NCBI RefSeq assembly: GCF_014190915.1
Contig: NZ_JACHVU010000005.1
Location: 62,001 to 126,000 of the forward strand
Direction of reading: 5' to 3'
Origin: Mycolicibacterium iranicum
Lineage (GTDB): Bacteria; Actinomycetota; Actinomycetes; Mycobacteriales; Mycobacteriaceae
Length of the DNA stretch: 64,000 nt
Position numbers and translations under genes: made by a program. Shown here piece after piece: positions 26,974 to 34,787 of this stretch (the first letter of the stretch is position 1; every line of letters starts with the position of its first letter). The notes beneath the pieces are model-generated. The model did not search any database and had not been told where the DNA came from. It saw nothing but the letters and a program-made list of their open reading frames with translations.

Positions 26974-28779
26974 GTGAATGACCCGATCCCGGCACCAGGG
27001 GCGAGCGAAGCGACGGGGAACGTGCCAGGGGCGAGCGACGCGATGGGGAGGGCACCCGGGACGGGGCAGACGTTCCTCGGTCCTGATCAGCGGGTCCGTG
27101 CCTGGGAACGTCTCGGCGGTGACCAGTTCGACGTGATCGTCATCGGCGGCGGCATCGTCGGCGCCGGGGCCGCCCTCGACGCCGCCACCCGCGGGCTGAA
27201 GGTCGCGCTGGTCGAAGCTCGCGACTTCGCATCGGGCACCTCCAGCCGCAGCAGCAAGATGTTCCACGGCGGGCTGCGGTACCTGGAGCAGCTGGAGTTC
27301 GGTCTGGTCCGCGAGGCCCTGCACGAACGCGAGCTGTCCTTGACGACGCTGGCGCCGCACCTGGTCAAGCCGCTGCCGTTCCTGTTCCCGCTGACCAACC
27401 GGTGGTGGGAGCGGCCGTACATCGCCGCGGGCATCTTCCTCTACGACCAGCTCGGCGGCGCGAAATCGGTTCCTGCGCAGAAGCATTTGACCCGCGCGGG
27501 CGCGCTGCGGCTCTCGCCGGGACTCAAACGCAGCTCGCTGGTCGGCGGCATCCGCTATTACGACACCGTCGTCGACGATGCCCGCCACACCATGACCGTC
27601 GCGCGCACCGCCGCCCACTACGGCGCGGTCGTACGGACGTCGACGCAGGTCGTCGCGCTGCTGCGCGAGGGCGATCGTGTCACCGGCGTCCGGGTGCGAG
27701 ACTCCGAGGACGGTGAGGTCACCGAGGTGCGGGGCCACGTGGTCGTCAACGCGACCGGGGTGTGGACCGACGAGATCCAGGCATTGTCGAAGGAACGCGG
27801 CCGGTTTCGGGTCCGCGCGTCCAAGGGCGTGCACATCGTGGTCCCCCGCGACCGGGTCGTCAGCGAGGTCGCGATCATCCTGCGCACCGAGAAGTCGGTG
27901 CTCTTCGTGATCCCCTGGGGCACGCACTGGATCATCGGCACCACCGACACCGACTGGAACCTCGACCTCGCGCACCCGGCCGCGACGAAGGCCGATATCG
28001 ACTACATCCTCGGGCAGGTCAACAAGGTGCTGGCCACGCCCCTGACCCACGACGACATCGACGGTGTCTACGCGGGTCTGCGGCCGCTGCTGGCCGGGGA
28101 GAGCGAGGAGACCTCCAAGCTCTCGCGGGAGCACGCCGTGGCGGTCCCGTCGCCCGGTCTGGTCGCGATCGCCGGCGGCAAGTACACGACCTATCGGGTG
28201 ATGGCCGAGGACGCGATCGATGCCGCCGCCGAGTTCATCCCCACGCGGGTGGCACCCTCGATCACTGAGAAGGTGCCGCTGATGGGCGCCGACGGCTACT
28301 TCGCCCTCGTGAACCAAACAGGAAGCGTCGGTGCGCATTACGGCCTGCACCCCTACCGTGTGCGGCACCTGCTGGACCGCTACGGGTCGTTGATCGGGGA
28401 CGTGTTGAAGCTGGCCGACGGCCAGCCCGAACTGCTGACCCCGATCACGGACGCGCCGGTGTACCTCAAGGTCGAGGCCGCCTATGCCGCCGCCGCCGAG
28501 GGTGCGCTGCATCTCGAGGACATCTTGGCCCGCCGCATGCGGATTTCCATCGAATACCCGCACCGCGGGGTGGACTGCGCGCGTGAGGTCGCCGAAGTTG
28601 TTGCGCCCGTGCTGGGTTGGAGTGCCGAGGATGTCGACCGCGAGGTGCAGACCTATCGGGCGCGGGTGGAAGCCGAGGTGAGGTCCCAGACCCAGCCCGA
28701 CGACGAGTCGGCCGATGCGCTGCGCGCCGCGGCGCCGGAGGCGCGGGCGGAGATCCTTGAGCCTGTCCCACTGAATTGA
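26974..28779 (+). CDS. glpD2: Glycerol-3-phosphate dehydrogenase GlpD2
   Basis: This 601-residue membrane-associated FAD enzyme oxidises sn-glycerol-3-phosphate to dihydroxyacetone phosphate and passes electrons to quinone. FAD-binding GGGIVGAGAALDAATRG is near residue 56, with FASGTSSRSSKMFHGGLRYLE next, and the C-terminal DAO_C domain fills about residues 430-570. The first ~35 residues are low-complexity (PGASEATGNVPGASDAMG) and come from a 30-bp direct repeat. The GTG at 26974 has a GAGGAG upstream. The start of the rluA-like gene overlaps its stop. Confidence 0.93.
   Translation: MNDPIPAPGASEATGNVPGASDAMGRAPGTGQTFLGPDQRVRAWERLGGDQFDVIVIGGGIVGAGAALDAATRGLKVALVEARDFASGTSSRSSKMFHGGLRYLEQLEFGLVREALHERELSLTTLAPHLVKPLPFLFPLTNRWWERPYIAAGIFLYDQLGGAKSVPAQKHLTRAGALRLSPGLKRSSLVGGIRYYDTVVDDARHTMTVARTAAHYGAVVRTSTQVVALLREGDRVTGVRVRDSEDGEVTEVRGHVVVNATGVWTDEIQALSKERGRFRVRASKGVHIVVPRDRVVSEVAIILRTEKSVLFVIPWGTHWIIGTTDTDWNLDLAHPAATKADIDYILGQVNKVLATPLTHDDIDGVYAGLRPLLAGESEETSKLSREHAVAVPSPGLVAIAGGKYTTYRVMAEDAIDAAAEFIPTRVAPSITEKVPLMGADGYFALVNQTGSVGAHYGLHPYRVRHLLDRYGSLIGDVLKLADGQPELLTPITDAPVYLKVEAAYAAAAEGALHLEDILARRMRISIEYPHRGVDCAREVAEVVAPVLGWSAEDVDREVQTYRARVEAEVRSQTQPDDESADALRAAAPEARAEILEPVPLN
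26993..27052 (+). repeat. 30-bp direct repeat inside the glpD2 N-terminal coding region
   Basis: Two 30-bp units beginning CCAGGGGCGAGCGA are in tandem, with a further partial match just after. They encode the disordered extension ahead of the FAD domain. The unit length is a multiple of three, so copy-number change would keep the frame. Confidence 0.6.
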
Positions 28780-29636
28780 GGCGACCGCCGCCGCTTCCCG
28801 TCCGGGACGGTCTCGGGCCGGCGCGGGTCCGTGTGCACGGCGGGCTCCTGGTCGACGAATTCGAACGTCGGTGGGGCTCGGGCGCGAAAGTGCTTGCCGG
28901 CGAGGTGTTCTGCGCGAACGGGTCCGTGGCTGACGGGTCTACCGTGCTGCCCGCCGGAGCCGTGGTCTTCCTGTATCGCGAGCTACCCGACGAGGTCGAG
29001 GTTCCCTTCGACATCCCGGTGCTGCACTCCGATGAGAACGTGCTCGTCGTCGACAAGCCGCACTTCCTGGCCACCATGCCGCGGGGCAGTCACGTGGCGC
29101 AGACCGCGCTGGTGCGGTTGCGCCGTGACCTGGATCTGCCCGAGCTGAGCCCGGCGCACCGCCTCGATCGTCTGACGGCCGGGGTGCTGCTGTTCACGGT
29201 CCGCCGAGAGGTGCGCGGGGCGTACCAGACCATGTTCGCGCGCGGAGAGGTCGGAAAGACCTACCTCGCCCACTCGCACGCCACATCCGAGGTGACACTG
29301 CCGACGACGGTGCGCAGCCGGATCGTGAAGCGCCGTGGCCAACTGCAGGCGGTGGAGGAGCCGGGGGAGCCGAATGCCGAGACGTACGTCGAAGCACTCG
29401 GCGGAGGGGACTACCGGCTGTCGCCACGGACGGGACGCACCCACCAACTGCGGCTGCACATGTCGTCCCTGGGGCTGCCGATTGCGGGAGATCCGTTGTA
29501 TCCCCACGTCGTCGAGGTCGATCCGGCTGATTTCACCAGACCGTTGCGACTGCTGGCGCACACACTCGAATTCGACGATCCGCTGACGGGCGCACACCGA
29601 TCGTTCACCAGTGCCCGGACGCTGACCGGAGAATAG
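28776..29636 (+). CDS. RluA-family pseudouridine synthase, Rv3300c-like
   Basis: This 286-residue protein converts specific uridines in RNA to pseudouridine. The catalytic Asp lies in HRLDRLTAGVLLF, and the following GRTHQLRLHMSSLGLPIAGDPLYP is the family's second signature. The N-terminal ~75 residues resemble a small S4-like region. Target RNA is unknown. It probably begins at TTG 28776, overlapping the glpD2 stop (TTGA), so it is co-translated. A large perfect hairpin starts at its stop codon. Confidence 0.88.
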   Translation: MRRPPPLPVRDGLGPARVRVHGGLLVDEFERRWGSGAKVLAGEVFCANGSVADGSTVLPAGAVVFLYRELPDEVEVPFDIPVLHSDENVLVVDKPHFLATMPRGSHVAQTALVRLRRDLDLPELSPAHRLDRLTAGVLLFTVRREVRGAYQTMFARGEVGKTYLAHSHATSEVTLPTTVRSRIVKRRGQLQAVEEPGEPNAETYVEALGGGDYRLSPRTGRTHQLRLHMSSLGLPIAGDPLYPHVVEVDPADFTRPLRLLAHTLEFDDPLTGAHRSFTSARTLTGE

Positions 29637-29696
29637 TGTGTGCTCAGATCGCGACTCCCCTCGGCGATCACGCGTGATCGCGATCTGAGCACACAC
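29636..29696. terminator. Large perfect hairpin after the pseudouridine synthase gene
   Basis: Two 19-bp arms, GTGTGTGCTCAGATCGCGA (29636-29654) and its exact reverse complement (29678-29696), flank a 23-nt loop. The loop itself contains a 16-bp perfect palindrome (29665-29680) that overlaps the right arm, so two alternative foldings exist. It begins at the last base of the stop codon and ends the lpdA/glpD2/rluA-like unit, suggesting a factor-independent-like terminator or a mobile palindromic element. Confidence 0.7.
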
Positions 29697-30169
29697 CGGA
29701 AGCGCTCAGGCGGCGTTCCGTCTCCGTGCCTGTGCGGCCCCGACTCCGCACGCAGGGAAATGTATCGCATCCGCAAACAGTTCGCTGAGCTATTCGACAT
29801 GGACGTCAAACTATGTCTTGACTAGGGAATTTTCCGACAAGTCAATCGTATAGGGCCTTTGCGCAGGCGGGTGGGGGTCGGCTACGGATCGATATATGTC
29901 ATACCGGAGGCCGGAGCGCCCACATGCTGTGCGAATTCGCGAGAATGTGTCGCGGGTGTGCAGGTTCGGCAAAGCGAACACCCGCCTTCGCGGCCTCTGC
30001 GTCTCAGGCGGCGGGGCGATGCCAGTTAAGCGTGTTCGTCAGCGAAAAAAGTTTGGCGGCTGCCACAATCAGCAGGCTATCGGCGGTGATACCGCCCGGA
30101 CCAGGAGGTGGCCTTGCCTAGGAGTCGGCTCGTTTCGGCGGCGAACAGCGGCATCGGGAGGTCCCGCTG
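29697..30169. other. Gene-poor gap with an AT-rich patch and an RNA-like hairpin
   Basis: I see no convincing gene in this stretch. From 29755 to 29860 the base composition falls well below the surroundings and the plus frame reads MYRIRKQFAELFDMDVKLCLD before a stop, which could be a gene relic. At 29952-29985 the arms GCGGGTGT and ACACCCGC enclose a smaller GTTCG/CGAAC stem, a possible structured leader. The final 40 bp hold the promoter and GGGAGG Shine-Dalgarno of the SDR gene. Confidence 0.5.
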
Positions 30170-30940
30170 ATGGATCGTTCCTCGTTTGACGGGCTGTTCG
30201 ACATGTCGGAGCGGACCGTGATCGTCACCGGGGGCACCCGTGGGATCGGATTGGCGCTGGCCGAGGGTTACGTGCTGGCCGGCGCCCGAGTGGTGGTCGC
30301 GAGCCGCAAAGCCGAGGCGTGCGACCAGGCCGCCGAGCACCTTCGCGAGCTGGGGGGTGAGGCGATCGGCGTGCCGACACACCTGGGCGAGGTCGACGAC
30401 CTCGGCGCGCTCGTCGAGCGCACGGTGGCCGAGTTCGGCGGCGTCGACGTTCTGGTGAACAACGCCGCCAACCCGTTGGCCCAGCCGTTCGGGCAGATGA
30501 CCGTCGATGCGCTGACGAAATCGTTCGACGTCAACCTGCGGGGTCCGGTGATGCTGGTCCAGGAGGCATTGCCGCACCTCAAGGCCAGCGAGCACGCGGC
30601 GGTCCTGAACATGGTCTCCATCGGGGCGTTCATCTTCGCGCCGATGCTGTCGATCTACGCCTCGATGAAGGCCGCCATGATGTCCTTCACCCGGTCGATG
30701 GCCGCGGAGTTCGTCCGGGACGGCATCCGCGTGAATGCGCTGGCGCCCGGACCCGTCGACACGGACATGATGCGTAAGAACCCGCAGGAGGCGATCGACG
30801 GGATGGTCGGAGGCACCCTGCTCGGGCGGCTGGCGACGCCGGACGAGATGGTCGGCGCGGCGCTGCTGTTGACCTCGGACGCCGGGAGCTACATCACGGG
30901 GCAGGTCATCCTCGTCGACGGCGGCGGGACCCCTCGCTAG
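30170..30940 (+). CDS. Short-chain dehydrogenase/reductase
   Basis: This 256-residue classical SDR has cofactor loop TGGTRGIG (residues about 21-28), NNAAN, catalytic Ser in VSIGAF, YASMK (Tyr and Lys), and the C-terminal GQVILVDGG. Arg/Lys residues after strand 2 (ASRKAE) suggest NADP(H). The substrate is unknown. It follows a long gap and precedes the Rieske oxygenase gene by 54 bp, which has its own promoter. The ATG has GGGAGG upstream. Confidence 0.9.
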   Translation: MDRSSFDGLFDMSERTVIVTGGTRGIGLALAEGYVLAGARVVVASRKAEACDQAAEHLRELGGEAIGVPTHLGEVDDLGALVERTVAEFGGVDVLVNNAANPLAQPFGQMTVDALTKSFDVNLRGPVMLVQEALPHLKASEHAAVLNMVSIGAFIFAPMLSIYASMKAAMMSFTRSMAAEFVRDGIRVNALAPGPVDTDMMRKNPQEAIDGMVGGTLLGRLATPDEMVGAALLLTSDAGSYITGQVILVDGGGTPR

Positions 30941-30994
30941 ACGAGGCGTATCGAACCGTGGCCATACGCTCTCGGAAATTTGTATGGTGACGGT

Positions 30995-32065
30995 ATGGCG
31001 ATCGACAGGACGTTGACCGAACGCGGGCTGGCCCTGGTGAACGACAGGACCACCGACATGGCGGAATCGGTGCTGAAGGTGCCCCTGCACTACTACCGCG
31101 ACCCGAAGCTCACCGAGATCGAGGAGTCGTCGATCCTGCGGCGCACTCCGCTGGCGATCGTGCCGAGCAGCCAGATACCGGACAGCCATGACTACGTGGT
31201 CCGGTCGGTGCTGGGGGATTCGCTGCTCATCACCCGCGACTCGGCAGGCCGGGCGCACGTGTTCCTGAATTACTGCCGGCACCGGGGCGCGATGCCGGCG
31301 TGCGGCAGCGGCAACGCCCGTCGGTTCGTCTGTCCCTACCATGCCTGGAACTACGACAGTTCGGGCCGGCTGGTCCGCGTGCCTGGCCAGGCGGGCTTCA
31401 CCGGGATCGATCTCGGGAGCTATGGGCTGGTCGAGCTCCCCAACGAGGAACGGTTCGGTTTCGTGTGGGCCGTGCTGACGGCCGGGGGTGACATCGACCT
31501 CGACGCCCACCTCGGCGACTTCGCGGCCGAGCTCGCCCAGTGGGACTACGAATCTTTCGGTTACCACGACCAGCGCGAGTTCGAGTCGGACACGAGCTGG
31601 AAGGGCGCGCTGGAAGCCTTCGCCGAGGGCTACCACTTTCCGTTCGTGCACGGGCAGAGCGTGATCGGGCAGAACACGGTGGCCAACACCCACATCTACG
31701 ACGAATGGGGTCGGCACCATCGAATCGGCTTCCCGTTCAACAACATCGCCGACCTGAATGCCGACCCCGCCCAGGACTGGGATCCCGTTCTGCGGATGGG
31801 TGTCATCTACTGGGTCTATCCCAACCTGATCCTGGCCAACAGTCCGGTCGGTGTGGAGATCATCGACATCCTGCCTGCCGGCGAGCCGACCCGGTGCACG
31901 GTGCGACACAGTTGGATGGCCCGCTATCCCGCCACCGACGACGCGCAGCGCGCGTTCTACGACGAGATCTACCGTCAGGTCCACGCGGCGGTCCGCGACG
32001 AGGACTTCGTGATGCTGCGCAGTGCGGCGAAGGGGTGCGCCGAGGTCAGCATGACCACATGGTGA
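30995..32065 (+). CDS. Rieske non-haem iron oxygenase alpha subunit, C-terminus frameshifted
   Basis: This 356-residue ring-hydroxylating oxygenase has a Rieske [2Fe-2S] site of Cys94-x-His96 and Cys113-x2-His116 (NYCRHRG, CPYHAW). The mononuclear iron ligands are expected in FAEGYHFPFVHG and near DEDFVMLRS. Substrate is unknown. The frame stops at 32065, but the adjacent frame continues as IGRNEIGVQHMIRVLAGELG, which is the usual C-terminal GRNE motif of this family, ending at 32139. The gene therefore carries a one-base frameshift near 32045-32060. TATGGT lies exactly 6 nt before the ATG (leaderless). Confidence 0.85.
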   Translation: MAIDRTLTERGLALVNDRTTDMAESVLKVPLHYYRDPKLTEIEESSILRRTPLAIVPSSQIPDSHDYVVRSVLGDSLLITRDSAGRAHVFLNYCRHRGAMPACGSGNARRFVCPYHAWNYDSSGRLVRVPGQAGFTGIDLGSYGLVELPNEERFGFVWAVLTAGGDIDLDAHLGDFAAELAQWDYESFGYHDQREFESDTSWKGALEAFAEGYHFPFVHGQSVIGQNTVANTHIYDEWGRHHRIGFPFNNIADLNADPAQDWDPVLRMGVIYWVYPNLILANSPVGVEIIDILPAGEPTRCTVRHSWMARYPATDDAQRAFYDEIYRQVHAAVRDEDFVMLRSAAKGCAEVSMTTW

Positions 32066-32139
32066 TCGGCCGCAACGAGATCGGAGTGCAGCACATGATC
32101 CGTGTGCTCGCCGGCGAACTCGGCGTCGCGCTGGCCTGA
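32066..32139 (+). other. Detached C-terminal coding remnant of the Rieske oxygenase
   Basis: In the frame shifted by one base, codons before and after the premature stop read HDHMVIGRNEIGVQHM and end with a TGA at 32139, just before the convergent enoyl-CoA hydratase stop. The content matches the C-terminal helix of Rieske oxygenase alpha subunits, so this is the missing tail, not a separate gene. Confidence 0.7.
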
Positions 32140-32146
32140 CCCTGCC

Positions 32147-32926
32147 TCAGTTCTTGCGCAGCACCTTCGCGGCCGCCTCGCGCATCTCTCCGCTCGTCGA
32201 CGCGAGAATTTGGCTGCGGTTCTCCAGGTGCAGGGCCGCTTCCAGGCTCGAAGCCTCGAGATTCGCCCACAGCACCTGTTTGGTCGATTCCAGGCCGAAC
32301 TTGCCGTAGCCACAGAGAGTTTCGGCGATCTGCACGGCGTCGTCGGTGACGGATTCGGTCACCCGCGTCACCAGTCCCCACCGCAACGCCTCGTCGGCGT
32401 CGACCGGACGTGCGGTCAGGATCATGTCGAAAGCCGCACCGGCGCCGATGATCCGGGGGAGCGTGTAACTCACGCCGATGTCGCAACCGCCGAGGCCGAG
32501 TTTGATGAACTGGGTGCAGAATCGCGCCGACGGGGACGCGATGCGAAGGTCGCAGGCGGCCACGATCCCGAGCCCGCCGCCGTACGCGACGCCGTTGACG
32601 GCGGCGATCACGGGTTGGCGCAGGCGGTGGATCTTGGCGGTCAGGTCGGCGATGCGTTCCTGCCACCGCATCCCCGAACGCGGGAACTCGGTGCCTGCGC
32701 CCGCTTCGTCGGGATTGGGTGCACTCAGGTCCAGACCGGAACAGAAGCCGCGCCCAGCGCCCGTGATGACCACGACGCGGCAGGCATTGTCGGCGGCGAT
32801 GTCGTCGAGTGCGGAGTGCAGTGCTTCGACCAGCTCATAGGACAGGGCATTGAGCTTGTCGGGCCGGTTCAGGGTCAGAATGGTGATCTCGGGCCGGGGC
32901 CGGGCTGCTTCGAGTACGGGCGACAT
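32147..32926 (-). CDS. Enoyl-CoA hydratase/isomerase family protein
   Basis: This 259-residue crotonase-fold protein has oxyanion-hole glycines in GRGFCSGLDLSAPN and in NGVAYGGGLGIVAACD. The catalytic pair of true hydratases (two Glu) is not obvious: the positions read FIKLGLGGCDIGVSY, as in subgroups with other CoA-ester reactions, so the exact step is uncertain. I start at ATG 32926, with a GTG at 32935 as the alternative. Its start nearly touches the stop of the DesT-like regulator gene upstream, on the same strand, and the two may be co-transcribed. Confidence 0.88.
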   Translation of the reverse strand: MSPVLEAARPRPEITILTLNRPDKLNALSYELVEALHSALDDIAADNACRVVVITGAGRGFCSGLDLSAPNPDEAGAGTEFPRSGMRWQERIADLTAKIHRLRQPVIAAVNGVAYGGGLGIVAACDLRIASPSARFCTQFIKLGLGGCDIGVSYTLPRIIGAGAAFDMILTARPVDADEALRWGLVTRVTESVTDDAVQIAETLCGYGKFGLESTKQVLWANLEASSLEAALHLENRSQILASTSGEMREAAAKVLRKN

Positions 32927-32936
32927 GCCCGTCACG

Positions 32937-33620
32937 TTAACTGCTGCGCCAGCCCGCCACGCCGACGGTGATCATCCGCAGCTGCTTGATCGCGATACGC
33001 CGCACCTCTTCGATACTGGCGGGGTCGGTGGCGTCTTCCAGGGTTTCGGCGATGACGATCATCGAGTTGACGAAGACGCTGGCGAGGACGTTCAGGTCTT
33101 CGCTGCTCCAGGTGTTCAGGTTCGGGAAGCGAGCCAGATCGATCGCCAACTCCGATGTGATCAAACGAATTTCGGTGCGGATCGCGTAGCGGAGCACGGT
33201 GACACCGGTCGAGCGTTCCCTGCCGATGAAGCGCCAGTGTTCGCGGCGTTGTTGAACCCCGTCGATCAGGATGTCCACCGATGACTCGATGACCCGGTTC
33301 GGATCGAGCTTTCCCGCGCGCGCTCCGCGCAACATGTCGCGCAGGGTGCGGAAGGACTCGTCGATCAGGACGAGGCCCAGCGCCTCCATGGATTCGAAGT
33401 GCCGGTAGAAGGCTGCGGGCACGATGCCGGCCTCGCGGGTGACCTCGCGCAGGCTCAGGGCGCTGAAACTGCGCTCGGCCAGAAGCTGCAGCGCAGCGGC
33501 GACGATGGCCCGCCGGGTGGCCTCTTTGCGCTCCTCGCGCGAGAGGGTCTCCCTGCTCCTGTCCTTCGACCGGGAGCGGCCGGACTGCCCCGATCGTGAG
33601 CTGGGAGTACGACTGTTCAC
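32937..33620 (-). CDS. TetR-family regulator of the FabR/DesT type
   Basis: This 227-residue repressor has a basic N-terminal extension rich in Ser/Arg and a helix-turn-helix FSALSLREVTREAGIVPAAFYRHF, which is the FabR/DesT signature. In Pseudomonas, DesT senses acyl-CoA unsaturation and represses a desaturase plus its oxidoreductase partner. Here the divergent genes are exactly such a pair, so the same role is inferred. No downstream ATG is suitable; GTG 33620 has TAGGTT 7 nt upstream and lies within operator-like TTCAC-TAT-GTGAA. Confidence 0.88.
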   Translation of the reverse strand: MNSRTPSSRSGQSGRSRSKDRSRETLSREERKEATRRAIVAAALQLLAERSFSALSLREVTREAGIVPAAFYRHFESMEALGLVLIDESFRTLRDMLRGARAGKLDPNRVIESSVDILIDGVQQRREHWRFIGRERSTGVTVLRYAIRTEIRLITSELAIDLARFPNLNTWSSEDLNVLASVFVNSMIVIAETLEDATDPASIEEVRRIAIKQLRMITVGVAGWRSS

Positions 33621-33697
33621 TATGTGAAACCTACCACAAGCTGCGGCGATCTCTTGACGGACCCCTGGTGTGGCGCGCACGGTGTACATATGTTCAC
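33615..33697. promoter_or_regulatory. Two operator-like palindromes between the regulator and desaturase operon
   Basis: TTCAC-TAT-GTGAA (33616-33628) covers the regulator's GTG start. GTGTACATATGTTCAC (33682-33697, one mismatch between half-sites) covers the ATG of the ferredoxin reductase gene. Both share the GTGnACA/TGTnCAC half-site style of FabR/DesT operators as I remember them. A TTGACG at 33654-33659 could be a -35. Binding here would block initiation of both divergent transcripts. Confidence 0.55.
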
Positions 33698-34751
33698 TGA
33701 AACATTGACGAAGCGGGTCAAGCGCTCCGCCCTGCTGGACCTGCTGACCGGTCCGCACGGCGTCGATCGCTACACCGAGCTGGTCGACCCCACCTGGACG
33801 CGCCGTCAGGGCCGCGCCCGGATCGTGGACGTGCGCCGCTCCACGCCGCGCAGCGTCACGCTGACCTTGGCGCCGAACCGGGCCTTCAGCGGCTTCCGGG
33901 CGGGGCAGCACATCAACGTGTCCGTCGACATCGACGGGCGCCGCCGGACCCGCCCCTACTCGCCGGCCAACGCCGAGGGCGATCCGTACATCGAGCTGAC
34001 GATTGGTCACCACGAGGGCGGGCTCGTCTCGACCTACCTCGTCGAGAACGCGCGCCGCGGCATGGTCGTGGGCCTCGATTCGGTGGGCGGCGAGTTCACG
34101 CTCCCCGAGCGGCCCGACGGACGTCTGCTGTTCGTCTCCGGCGGCAGCGGGATCACCCCGGTCATGTCGATGCTGCGCACGCTGCGTGCCCAGCGACACA
34201 CCGGCGAGGTCGTGTTCGTCCACTATGCGCGCTCGGAGGGCGAAGCCGCCTACCGCGACGAGCTCGCCGAGATCTCGCGGTCGATGCCGAATATCACCGT
34301 GCTGCACGGGTACACCCGCACGGCGGCAGGCTCGGATCTGGACGGCCGGTTCACCCGCGCGCACCTGCCCGAGACGATGGCCGACCCGGCCGGGGTCTAC
34401 GTGTGCGGACCGCCGGATCTCGTCGATGCAGTCCGAGGCGTCTTCCCGGACGCACAGTCGGAGAGTTTCGTCCCACCGGTCTTCGACGGCGAAGCCTCCG
34501 GCGGCACTGTGCAGTTCACCGAAAGCGGCACGACCCTCGTCGACGACGGACGGCCGCTGCTCAACCAGGCCGAGGACGCGGGCCTGACTCCCGAAAGCGG
34601 TTGCCGGATGGGCATCTGCTTCTCCTGCACGCGCCGCAAGACCAGCGGTGCCGTGCGCAATGTGATCACCGGCGCGGTGTCCTCGACCGAGGAAGAGGAC
34701 GTGCAGATCTGCGTGTCGGCTCCGGTCGGCGACGTGGACATCGCGCTCTAG
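33690..34751 (+). CDS. Ferredoxin reductase-type oxidoreductase partner of the acyl desaturase
   Basis: This 353-residue electron-transfer protein has an FAD domain with RPYSPANAEGD (residues about 88-98) and an NAD(P) domain with GGSGITPVMSML and YVCGPPDLVD. A C-terminal plant-type [2Fe-2S] domain carries CRMGICFSCTRRK plus a later Cys. It would move electrons from NAD(P)H to the desaturase encoded 36 nt downstream, as in Rv3230c-desA3 and Pseudomonas DesB-DesC. The ATG at 33690 lies within a palindrome, so its transcript must have little or no leader. Confidence 0.92.
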   Translation: MFTETLTKRVKRSALLDLLTGPHGVDRYTELVDPTWTRRQGRARIVDVRRSTPRSVTLTLAPNRAFSGFRAGQHINVSVDIDGRRRTRPYSPANAEGDPYIELTIGHHEGGLVSTYLVENARRGMVVGLDSVGGEFTLPERPDGRLLFVSGGSGITPVMSMLRTLRAQRHTGEVVFVHYARSEGEAAYRDELAEISRSMPNITVLHGYTRTAAGSDLDGRFTRAHLPETMADPAGVYVCGPPDLVDAVRGVFPDAQSESFVPPVFDGEASGGTVQFTESGTTLVDDGRPLLNQAEDAGLTPESGCRMGICFSCTRRKTSGAVRNVITGAVSSTEEEDVQICVSAPVGDVDIAL

Positions 34752-34787
34752 GCAATCGGCGACCAATCAACTGAGAGGTGAGGAATC

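Noticed and set aside
29896..30189. A 97-codon frame ahead of the SDR gene
   Set aside because: Arg/Gly-rich, overlaps the SDR start, has no ribosome site and no recognisable family.
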